DNA from: Nocardia sp.
Lineage (GTDB): Bacteria > Actinomycetota > Actinomycetes > Mycobacteriales > Mycobacteriaceae
Assembly (NCBI GenBank): GCA_013361595.1
Contig: JABFXT010000527.1
Location: forward strand, 1 to 7,899
DNA length: 7,899 nt
Direction of reading: 5' to 3'
The notes beneath the pieces are model-generated. The model saw only the letters and a program-made list of their open reading frames with translations. It did not search any database and was not told the DNA's origin. This document shows positions 1-6,500 of the stretch, in pieces. The position numbers were made by a program, and so were the translations under genes. Positions within the stretch are counted from its first letter, which is position 1. Every line of letters starts with the position of its first letter.

Positions 1-246
1 CTGCGGGGTGACACCCGAGGGCCAGCCGAACCGCAACCACACATTGTCGATCGAGCAGCCGGAAACGAGCATGGTGGTGATCGCCAAGGAGACGGCCAGC
101 CCGCCTCGCCGAACGACCCGCCCCGGCCCGCGCACGGCCGGAGCGGATGCGGAGGTACGCAATACCGCCAACCCGGCCCGCCGCAGGACACGACCCCGCC
201 GCCGGGCAGGCCGTGCCCCGATCTCGTCGCTCGCCTTGTGCGCCAC
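1..246 (-). CDS. ctaC: Cytochrome c oxidase subunit II, N-terminal part (runs off left edge)
   Basis: Subunit II of the aa3 cytochrome c oxidase carries the CuA centre that takes electrons from cytochrome c (in actinobacteria, from the bcc complex in a supercomplex) on the outer face of the membrane. Only the first 82 codons are present; the CuA domain lies outside the window. The visible part has an arginine-rich leader, a hydrophobic stretch (residues about 49-60) and a lipobox VSGC with the lipidated Cys at 64, followed by SIDNVWLRFGWPSGVTPQ. This resembles the mature start of mycobacterial CtaC (C-S-x-x-x-V-L-x-x-G-W-P-x-G-I-T-P, recalled). I chose the GTG at 246-244 because AGGAAGG (plus coordinates 255-261) sits 8 bases upstream. 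Residues 19-28 and 43-52 are near repeats (RVLRRAGLAV and RVVRRGGLAV), giving a longer pre-lipobox leader than in M. tuberculosis. It is divergent from asnB. Confidence 0.9.
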   Translation of the reverse strand, partial: MAHKASDEIGARPARRRGRVLRRAGLAVLRTSASAPAVRGPGRVVRRGGLAVSLAITTMLVSGCSIDNVWLRFGWPSGVTPQ

Positions 247-586
247 GCTCAACGCCTTCCTGGTCGCCACACATCCGACATCGCATCCCCGTGGCGGGAC
301 CCGCCGCCGGGGATACTGATAAACAGCACGTTCGGGCTACCCGGGCAGTTCCGCGCACCGCGCGGCACCACCCGGAACAGTCCGAGTACTACGCAGCGTA
401 GACCAAACACGCGCCCGGTACGCCGTCGGGTCGGCTTCGACACTCCGTTCGGTGGCGGACCGGCCGAGCGGAGGTGTATCGCACGGGGAATCCGGACGTG
501 CGGCATACTCGGACACTAGATTTCGCCCGCCGCGCCGGCTCACCCGGTGCGGATCCCCGACCAGTGGAAACGAGGTTAGCGCCGCA
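247..586. promoter_or_regulatory. Divergent ctaC/asnB control region, no gene
   Basis: This 340-base gap between two divergent start codons holds no coding sequence I can support; the open frames crossing it lack ribosome-binding sites and recognisable products. It should carry the promoters of both genes. AT-rich islands that stand out against the GC-rich background are 312-325 (possible -10 region for ctaC on the minus strand) and 504-524. The latter contains TAGATT (517-522), a TANNNT-type -10 candidate for asnB that would give a leader of roughly 55-60 bases. No convincing -35 box accompanies either. The dyad at 389-401 is listed separately. The role is inferred from position; individual promoter calls are weak. 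Confidence 0.5.
389..401. repeat. Perfect 6-bp dyad around one central base (candidate operator)
   Basis: CTACGC-A-GCGTAG reads the same on both strands apart from the single central base. It lies 143 bases upstream of the ctaC start and 186 upstream of the asnB start, inside the divergent gap. The symmetry is seen directly. A binding role is inference, and a six-base-arm palindrome can occur by chance. Confidence 0.4.
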
Positions 587-2530
587 GTGTGTGGACTGCT
601 CGGATTTCTGACGTCCGATACGGCTGCGCCGGAAACGGTGGAGCGGGTGTACGACGCCCTGCACTGTGTGCGGCATCGTGGCCCGGACGAGCGCGGCACC
701 TGGCACGACGATCAGCTGATCTTCGGCTTCAATCGGCTCTCGATCATCGATATCGAGCATTCGCACCAGCCGTTGCGCTGGGGTCCGGCCGATGACCGGG
801 AGCGTTACGCGCTGACCTTCAACGGGGAGATCTACAACTACCTGGAGCTGCGCGAGGAACTGGCCCGTGACCACGCGGCCGAGTTCGGTGACGATCCCAT
901 GTTCGCGACCGAGGGCGACGGCGAGGCCATCGTCGCGGCGTTCCATTATTGGGGCCCCGAGGCGGTCCGGCGGCTGCGCGGTATGTTCGCGTTCGCGATC
1001 TGGGACACCCGGACCGGGGAGCTGTTCCTCGCCCGCGATTCCTTCGGTATCAAACCGTTGTTCCTCGCCACCGGCCCGGGCGGTACCGCGTTCGGCAGCG
1101 AGAAGAAGAGTCTGCTGGCCCTGCTGCCCGATCTGGGTCTCGACGAATCGCTCGACCATCGGGCGCTGGAGCACTACACCGTGCTGCAGTACGTTCCCGA
1201 GCCCGAAACCCTGCACGCCGGTATCCGGCGGCTGGAATCGGGCAGCTACGCGGTGGTGCGGCCGGGGGCCGCGCCGGAGATCAGCCGCTATTTCGTGCCC
1301 GGATTCGGCGTGCGGCCGTTCGCCGCCGGGTCCGAACAGGCGCGCTACCGGGAGATCGCCGCGGCGCTCGAGGATTCGGTCGCCAAACATATGCGTGCCG
1401 ATGTCACCGTCGGCTCGTTCCTGTCCGGCGGTATCGATTCCACCGCCATCGCGGCGCTGGCCATGCGGCACAACCCGAAGCTGATCACCTTCACCACCGG
1501 GTTCGAGCGCGAAGGCTATTCCGAGGTGGATGTGGCCGCGGAGAGTGCCGCCGCGATCGGCGCCCGGCATATCGTCAAGGTCGTCTCCCCCGCCGAGTTC
1601 GCGGCCGCCATCCCGGAAATCGTCTGGTACCTCGACGATCCGGTGGCCGATCCGGCACTGGTACCGCTGTATTTCGTCGCGAAAGAGGCCCGTAAACACG
1701 TCAAGGTCGTGCTCTCGGGTGAAGGTGCCGACGAACTGTTCGGTGGATACACCATCTACCGTGAGCCGCTTTCGCTCGCACCGTTCGAGAAGCTGCCCCG
1801 CGGAGTGCGCCGGCTGGCCGGGAAGGTCTCCGATCTGATCCCGGACGGCACGCGCGGCAAGAGTCTGCTGCACCGTGGCTCGCTCTCCCTCGAACAGCGC
1901 TACTACGGCAACGCCCGCAGCTTCAGCGATGCCCAGTTGCGGTCGGTGTTGCGCGAGTTCCGCCCGGAGTGGACGCATCAGGACGTCACGGCACCGATCT
2001 ACGACCGTTCGGTCGGCTGGGACCCGGTGGCGCGGATGCAGCATCTGGACCTGTTCACCTGGTTGCGCGGTGACATCCTGGTGAAGGCCGACAAGATGAC
2101 CATGGCGAATTCGCTGGAACTGCGGGTTCCGTTCCTGGACTCCGAGGTCTTCCGGGTGGCCGAGCAGATCCCGCTCGAACAGAAGATCACCAAGCAGACC
2201 ACCAAGTACGCGCTCCGGCAGGCGCTGGAGGGCATCGTCCCCGGCCATGTGCTGCACCGCGCCAAGCTCGGGTTCCCGGTCCCGCTGCGGCACTGGCTGC
2301 GCGGCACCGAACTCTACGACTGGGCCCGGCAGCAGATCGCCGAATCGCAGACCGATCATCTGCTGGACAAGGCCGCTGTCACCGCCATGCTCGACGCGCA
2401 CCGGGCCGGGGATTCCGATCACAGCCGGCGCCTGTGGACGCTGCTGGTGTTCATGATCTGGCACGGGATCTTCGTGGAGGAGCGGATCAAACCGGAGATC
2501 GCCGAACCGTCCTATCCGGTGCAGGTCTAG
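587..2530 (+). CDS. asnB: Glutamine-dependent asparagine synthase family amidotransferase (AsnB/LtsA type)
   Basis: A class II glutaminase (about 2-210) releases ammonia from glutamine, and a C-terminal synthetase domain (about 245-620) adenylates a carboxylate with ATP and amidates it. The GTG start at 587 puts Cys at residue 2 (VCGLLGFL), as needed for the N-terminal nucleophile after Met removal; upstream in-frame starts would bury this Cys. Other landmarks are RHRGPDE, NGEIYNY from Asn79, ATEGDGE at 107-113, the pyrophosphate loop SGGIDS at 280-285 and SGEGADELFGGY at 377-388. At 647 residues it matches the long actinobacterial form (about 650) rather than E. coli AsnB (about 554). In Corynebacterium (LtsA) and mycobacteria, relatives of this form amidate meso-diaminopimelate in peptidoglycan, so the acceptor may be a cell-wall precursor rather than free aspartate. 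The ribosome-binding site is weak (GAGG at 572-575). It ends at a shared convergent terminator. Confidence 0.95.
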   Translation: MCGLLGFLTSDTAAPETVERVYDALHCVRHRGPDERGTWHDDQLIFGFNRLSIIDIEHSHQPLRWGPADDRERYALTFNGEIYNYLELREELARDHAAEFGDDPMFATEGDGEAIVAAFHYWGPEAVRRLRGMFAFAIWDTRTGELFLARDSFGIKPLFLATGPGGTAFGSEKKSLLALLPDLGLDESLDHRALEHYTVLQYVPEPETLHAGIRRLESGSYAVVRPGAAPEISRYFVPGFGVRPFAAGSEQARYREIAAALEDSVAKHMRADVTVGSFLSGGIDSTAIAALAMRHNPKLITFTTGFEREGYSEVDVAAESAAAIGARHIVKVVSPAEFAAAIPEIVWYLDDPVADPALVPLYFVAKEARKHVKVVLSGEGADELFGGYTIYREPLSLAPFEKLPRGVRRLAGKVSDLIPDGTRGKSLLHRGSLSLEQRYYGNARSFSDAQLRSVLREFRPEWTHQDVTAPIYDRSVGWDPVARMQHLDLFTWLRGDILVKADKMTMANSLELRVPFLDSEVFRVAEQIPLEQKITKQTTKYALRQALEGIVPGHVLHRAKLGFPVPLRHWLRGTELYDWARQQIAESQTDHLLDKAAVTAMLDAHRAGDSDHSRRLWTLLVFMIWHGIFVEERIKPEIAEPSYPVQV

Positions 2531-2554
2531 CGGGACCGCCCGCCGGCCGAATGG

Positions 2555-2590
2555 GAAAGGCCCCGCTCACCATCGTGAGCGGGGCCTTTC
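2555..2590. terminator. Bidirectional intrinsic terminator between asnB and adoK
   Basis: A perfect 16-bp inverted repeat (arms 2555-2570 and 2575-2590) closes on a CATC tetraloop. Each strand begins with GAAA and ends with TTTC, so the RNA hairpin has a short U run at its 3' side whichever way it is read. It lies 24 bases past the asnB stop and 23 bases past the adoK stop, exactly where two convergent genes need it. The symmetry is seen directly; the terminator role follows from structure and position. Confidence 0.92.
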
Positions 2591-2613
2591 GCCGATCGGA
2601 ACCGGGCCGGCGG

Positions 2614-3771
<1,158 letters not shown>

Positions 3772-4128
3772 TCAGTTGAACGAATCGCCGCAGGCGCAGG
3801 AGCCGGTGGCGTTCGGGTTGTCGATGGTGAAGCCCTGCTTCTCGATCGTGTCGACGAAATCGATCGCGGCGCCCTGTACATACGGCGCGCTCATCCGGTC
3901 GACAGCCAGTTTGACGCCGCCGAATTCGACGACCAGATCACCGTCGAGGGAGCGATCGTCGAAGAAGAGCTGGTAGCGCAGACCCGCGCAGCCGCCCGGC
4001 TGCACCGCGATCCGCAGCGCGAGGTCGTCCCGGCCCTCCTGATCGAGCAGCGCCTTGGCCTTGCCCGCGGCAGCATCGGTCAGCTTCACACCGTGGGTGG
4101 TGGTGGCGGTGTCGTTCTGCACACTCAT
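3772..4128 (-). CDS. erpA: A-type iron-sulfur cluster carrier (HesB/IscA/ErpA family)
   Basis: A-type carriers bind a transient Fe-S cluster in the cytoplasm and pass it to client enzymes. The 118 residues include the three family cysteines: Cys47 in QPGGCAGLRY, and Cys111 and Cys113 in the C-terminal SCACGDSF. Length and sequence closely follow M. tuberculosis Rv2204c, including VDRMSAPYVQGAAIDFVDTI and GFTIDNPNATGSCACGDSFN (similarity recalled). The ATG at 4128-4126 is chosen because AGGAG (4134-4138) lies 5 bases upstream and MSVQN matches the mycobacterial start; an upstream in-frame start at 4191 would add 21 residues with no support. It stands alone, with no suf or isc genes nearby. The ErpA symbol follows common annotation; which A-type carrier it equals functionally is not settled by sequence. 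Confidence 0.92.
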   Translation of the reverse strand: MSVQNDTATTTHGVKLTDAAAGKAKALLDQEGRDDLALRIAVQPGGCAGLRYQLFFDDRSLDGDLVVEFGGVKLAVDRMSAPYVQGAAIDFVDTIEKQGFTIDNPNATGSCACGDSFN

Positions 4129-4370
4129 GAACTCTCCTATGGACAGCGTGGTCGGTCCGTGAACAGCGCACGGTTCCGGGTGGTCCAACACCCTCGGACG
4201 GGCTGCTATTCCCTATCTTGCCATCTCCGGGGTCCGCGGCCACACCACCGTGGCGCATCCGGCGCCGGGAGCGGGTGAGCCGGGCCACGACCGGCGCGGC
4301 GGGTGATCGGCCACACCCTGGCCACCGCCCCGTTCACCGTCGGGCCGGGTGACCGATTAGCCTGGTTACC
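4129..4370. promoter_or_regulatory. Divergent gap between the Fe-S carrier and DUF3043 genes
   Basis: This 242-base divergent gap contains no gene. M. tuberculosis has a glycerate-kinase gene (Rv2205c) at this position and no trace is visible here. On the minus side the AT-richer block 4205-4220 is a possible promoter element for the Fe-S carrier, whose leader would then be about 80 bases. On the plus side the -10 element for the DUF3043 gene is listed separately. Weak inverted repeats (for example TCACC and GGTGA near 4334-4352) are noted without a claim. Confidence 0.45.
4358..4363 (+). promoter_or_regulatory. Candidate -10 element of a leaderless promoter for the DUF3043 gene
   Basis: TAGCCT fits the actinobacterial TANNNT -10 consensus and ends exactly 7 bases before the GTG start at 4371. 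Transcription would therefore start at or next to the G of the start codon. No Shine-Dalgarno sequence is visible upstream, which fits a leaderless mRNA, a common arrangement in mycobacteria and relatives. A -35 box is not obvious. Confidence 0.6.
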
Positions 4371-5051
4371 GTGAAGTTGTTCCGACGCGGTGAGCCCAGC
4401 GGTACCGACGCGCCCGGCGAAGGCTCGCGGGCCGCGACCGCCACCGCGAGCGCCGCCGAGGCCGAGGTGACCGCGGCCAAGGCCGCACCCACGGCCGGTA
4501 AGGGCCGGCCCACTCCGAGTCGGCGTGAGGCCGAGGGCAGGCGTCGTGGCCCGGTCGCGCCTCCTCCCATGACCGCGAAGGAAGCGCGCGCCCGCCGCAA
4601 GGAGACCCGCGGCAGCAAAGAGGACCGCAAGTCCGCCGCCGCCGACCGCCGCGCCGCCGCGCAGGACCGCCGTGCCCGGATGCTGGCGGGTGAGGACAAA
4701 TACCTGCTCCCGCGCGACCAGGGCCCGGTGCGCGCATTCGTCCGCGATATCGTCGACGGCCGCCGCAACCTGGTCGGGCTTTTCATGCCGATGGCGCTGC
4801 TGTTGATCCTGTCCATGTTCGCGGCCCCGGCCTGGCAGTCGATCATCACGCTGGCGATGCTGGTCATGATGGTCTTCATGGTCGCCGAGGGTTTCCTGCT
4901 GGGCCGGATCGTGAACCGCCGGGTCCGCGAGCGTTTCCCGAAGTCCACCGATACCGGGTTCCGGCTCGGCTGGTACTCGTTCGTCCGCGCATCGCAGCTG
5001 CGCAAGATGCGCGCCCCGAAGCCGCGCGTCTCCCCCGGCGACGCGATCTGA
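4371..5051 (+). CDS. DUF3043 two-helix membrane protein (Rv2206-like)
   Basis: This is an actinobacterial protein of unknown function, 226 residues. It has an Ala/Gly/Lys-rich, probably disordered N-terminus (1-42), then GKGRPTPSRREAEGRR at 43-58, typical of DUF3043. A highly basic, charged, possibly helical region spans about 68-105, followed by GEDKYLLPRDQGPVR at 107-121. Two hydrophobic helices lie at about 134-153 (LVGLFMPMALLLILSMFAAP) and about 156-178, joined by a very short turn, then a basic cytoplasmic tail ending SPGDAI. The short hairpin places both ends on the same side, the cytoplasm by the positive-inside rule. GTG at 4371 is the start; the leaderless -10 upstream supports it. 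The stop lies 7 bases before cobU, so the two may be co-transcribed, but a link to cobalamin is unproven: in M. tuberculosis the Rv2206 homologue also precedes cobT without cobU. Confidence 0.88.
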   Translation: MKLFRRGEPSGTDAPGEGSRAATATASAAEAEVTAAKAAPTAGKGRPTPSRREAEGRRRGPVAPPPMTAKEARARRKETRGSKEDRKSAAADRRAAAQDRRARMLAGEDKYLLPRDQGPVRAFVRDIVDGRRNLVGLFMPMALLLILSMFAAPAWQSIITLAMLVMMVFMVAEGFLLGRIVNRRVRERFPKSTDTGFRLGWYSFVRASQLRKMRAPKPRVSPGDAI

Positions 5052-5058
5052 CCCACGG

Positions 5059-5601
5059 GTGTCCCCGCCCGTCTCGCCTCCTCGCCAACGCATCCTCGTA
5101 CTCGGGGGTGCGCGTTCGGGAAAATCCGCGTTCGCCGAATCGCTCGTCGCCGGTGGCGACGTCCGCTATCTGGCCACCGCGATCGCCGATCCCGCGGATA
5201 CCGATTTCGCCGACCGGATCGCCGCGCACCGGGCGCGCCGCCCGGCGCACTGGACCGTGGTGGATGCCGCTGATCCGGCGGCCGAGCTGGGTAGCGCCCA
5301 CCCCGGTGCCACCCTGGTCGACGATATCGGTACCTGGCTGACCGGCCGGTTGGACGCTCGCGCCGCCTGGGACTGCCCGCGCGGCACCATCGCCGCGGAT
5401 ACCGATGTTCTCCTCGACGCGGTGGCCGGGTACCGGGGCCGGCTCGTGATCGTCTCCCCCGAGGTCGGGCTGGGCGTGATCCCGGCCACCCGGTCGGGCC
5501 GTTTGTTCCGGGACGAGATCGGCACGCTCAATCAGCGACTCGCCGGAATCTGCGACGAGGCGTTTCTCGTGGTGGCCGGTCTGCCCATGCGCCTGAAATA
5601 G
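5059..5601 (+). CDS. cobU: Bifunctional adenosylcobinamide kinase / adenosylcobinamide-phosphate guanylyltransferase
   Basis: CobU phosphorylates adenosylcobinamide and then transfers GMP from GTP to give adenosylcobinamide-GDP, the substrate of CobS. The 180 residues show the P-loop GGARSGKS at 16-23, RIAAHRARRPAHW around His57, LVDDIGTWLTGRL in mid-protein, and the C-terminal signature VSPEVGLGVIPATRSGRLFR followed by NQRLA and VVAGLPMRLK. Length equals Salmonella CobU (about 181). In alignment by eye with Salmonella (ARIQHHKDGRPAHW), the guanylylated His46 falls on Ala56 and the neighbouring His falls on His57. The GTG at 5059 is the only sensible start; it has no Shine-Dalgarno and lies 7 bases after the DUF3043 stop, so translation is probably coupled. 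Function is confident; the active-site His assignment is uncertain. Confidence 0.93.
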   Translation: MSPPVSPPRQRILVLGGARSGKSAFAESLVAGGDVRYLATAIADPADTDFADRIAAHRARRPAHWTVVDAADPAAELGSAHPGATLVDDIGTWLTGRLDARAAWDCPRGTIAADTDVLLDAVAGYRGRLVIVSPEVGLGVIPATRSGRLFRDEIGTLNQRLAGICDEAFLVVAGLPMRLK

Positions 5602-5668
5602 GCGGTGCGCCACCGGCGGCGCGGCGCGGGGCACCGACCTTGTCGGGGCAGGATGCTTGGATCGGGCC
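5602..5668. other. Short gap between cobU and the maleylpyruvate-isomerase-family gene
   Basis: These 67 bases contain GC-rich imperfect hairpins (for example GGTGC with GCACC) but no T-tailed terminator and no clear promoter. Read-through from cobU is plausible. Confidence 0.35.
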
Positions 5669-6310
5669 ATGCAGACCATGTCGCGCGCCGATATCTGGGC
5701 GTCGATCCATCGCGAACGGGCCGCGCTGGCCGACGAACTCGCCACCCTCACCCCGCAGCAGTGGGCGGCGCCGTCCCTGTGCGGCCAGTGGTCGGTGGAG
5801 GAGGTCGTCGCCCATCTCACCGCCGCGGCGAGTATCGGGCGGGCGCGCTGGATCCGCAGCATGCTCGGTGCCCGCTTCGATGCCGACCTGCACAATCAGC
5901 GGCGGATGCGTGAGTTCCGGGGCGCCGATCCGGCCGAAACACTCGCGCGTTTCCGGGCCGCGGTACCGAACACCGTCGCGCCGTCCGGCCATACCCCGGC
6001 CTGGCTCGGTGAGGTCGTGGTGCACGGCACCGATATCCGGGTACCACTCGGATCGACCGGCGCGCCCGCCGGCCCGGCGGTGACCGAGGTCGCCCGCTTC
6101 TTCGCGGCACGCGATTTCACGGTCGCCGGTCGCACTGCCACCGCGGGCCTGCGCTTACGGGCCACCGACGGCCCGTTCGCCACCGGTTCCGGACCGGAGG
6201 TCGAAGGCACAACTCTCGCGCTGGTCATGGCGATGGCGGGACGTACCCGGTTCTGCGCCGAACTCACCGGCCCGGGCGTGGCGATCCTGCGTGATCGAAC
6301 GGGTGCCTGA
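5669..6310 (+). CDS. Maleylpyruvate isomerase family mycothiol-dependent protein (DinB-like fold)
   Basis: This family shares the DinB/MDMPI four-helix bundle; the founding member uses mycothiol to isomerise maleylpyruvate, but most members have no known substrate. The 213 residues start [20 protein letters not shown], with [18 protein letters not shown] carrying His49 and [15 protein letters not shown] carrying Glu115 and His119. These match the His / Glu-x3-His zinc triad of the Corynebacterium enzyme (His52, Glu144, His148; recalled), so the metal site looks intact. The C-terminal part (about 140-213) resembles the mycothiol-dependent-enzyme tail. The start is uncertain among TTG 5657, ATG 5669 and ATG 5678; none has a good ribosome-binding site, and I chose the first ATG. 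It sits between cobU and cobT on the same strand with no known B12 reaction to perform. Family is confident, substrate unknown. Confidence 0.85.
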   Translation: MQTMSRADIWASIHRERAALADELATLTPQQWAAPSLCGQWSVEEVVAHLTAAASIGRARWIRSMLGARFDADLHNQRRMREFRGADPAETLARFRAAVPNTVAPSGHTPAWLGEVVVHGTDIRVPLGSTGAPAGPAVTEVARFFAARDFTVAGRTATAGLRLRATDGPFATGSGPEVEGTTLALVMAMAGRTRFCAELTGPGVAILRDRTGA

Positions 6311-6327
6311 TACGGGAACCTGCCGCA

Positions 6328-6377
6328 TACCGCCTCTCGTGACCGAGGCCGGGCCGGGCGCCTCGTGGCGAGCGGTA
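6328..6377 (+). other. Two-part stem-loop upstream of cobT
   Basis: TACCGC (6328-6333) pairs with GCGGTA (6372-6377), and inside it CGAGGC (6344-6349) pairs with GCCTCG (6360-6365) around a 10-base loop. An asymmetric internal loop (10 and 6 bases) separates the two helices. It begins 17 bases after the preceding stop codon. There is no U run after it, so it could be a U-less terminator, an attenuator or a leader RNA element. Confidence 0.4.
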
Positions 6378-6390
6378 CGCGCCGGGCAAT

Positions 6391-6435
6391 ATTGTCCGGA
6401 AGGTGGAACACCGCATTGTCCGGAAGGTGGAACAC
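6391..6435. repeat. Tandem 21-base repeat, two copies at 24-base period
   Basis: The 21 bases beginning ATTGTCCGGAAGG occur identically at 6391-6411 and 6415-6435, separated by CGC. The period is a multiple of three, so in the cobT frame it reads [16 protein letters not shown], and on the minus strand VFHLPDN twice. The perfect identity suggests a recent duplication, i.e. a small VNTR-like locus. It lies 65 bases before the cobT start. Confidence 0.85.
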
Positions 6436-6462
6436 GGCCACCGGGAGCGATCCCGCACGGCC
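6436..6462 (+). other. Hairpin with GCGA loop before cobT
   Basis: CGGGA (6442-6446) and TCCCG (6451-6455) pair around the tetraloop GCGA, a GNRA-type sequence. An outer GGCC (6436-6439) can pair with GGCC (6459-6462) across a small internal loop. It directly follows the tandem repeat. Pairing is seen; function is unknown. Confidence 0.4.
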
Positions 6463-6486
6463 CGGCCCCCGCGACGGCACCCGATC

Positions 6487-6492
6487 GGAAGG
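6487..6492 (+). promoter_or_regulatory. cobT ribosome-binding site
   Basis: GGAAGG lies 8 bases before the GTG at 6501 and decides the cobT start against the open frame that continues upstream. Confidence 0.8.
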
Positions 6493-6500
6493 CTCGAACA

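Larger units (their letters stand above)
6311..6500 (+). promoter_or_regulatory. Structured 190-base leader upstream of cobT
   Basis: This gap holds, in order, a two-part stem (6328-6377), a two-copy 24-base-period repeat (6391-6435), a short hairpin with a GNRA-type loop (6436-6462), and the cobT ribosome-binding site. It contains no convincing gene; the cobT frame stays open back to GTG 6291 but without support for an N-terminal extension. No cobalamin-riboswitch B12 box or its conserved core was recognised. It may hold a promoter or an attenuator for cobT; this is inference. Confidence 0.45.

Noticed and set aside
452..586. In-frame upstream start for asnB at 452
   Set aside because: It would add 45 residues before the catalytic Cys, which must be residue 2 in this family.
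1..586. Overlapping open frames on both strands in the first 600 bases (for example 8-319 plus and 337-699 minus)
   Set aside because: Arg/Pro-rich compositional artefacts. The real signal is the minus-strand CtaC leader with its lipobox and ribosome-binding site.
389..2464. Very long open frame on the minus strand opposite asnB (691 codons)
   Set aside because: It is the antisense shadow of asnB, as expected for high-GC codon use. Its residues are a low-complexity Gly/Arg/His/Gln mix with no motif, while the plus strand carries an intact enzyme.
6291..6500. N-terminal extension of CobT back to GTG 6291, containing a CPEGGT repeat
   Set aside because: The GTG at 6501 has a good ribosome-binding site and matches the family start, and the extension would overlap the end of the preceding gene. 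The repeat reads openly because its period is a multiple of three.
6311..6500. Cobalamin riboswitch before cobT
   Set aside because: Looked for because of the gene context, but no B12 box or conserved core in the right order could be recognised. Some resemblance of GGAAGGTGGAA and GATCCCGCA to core pieces is too loose.
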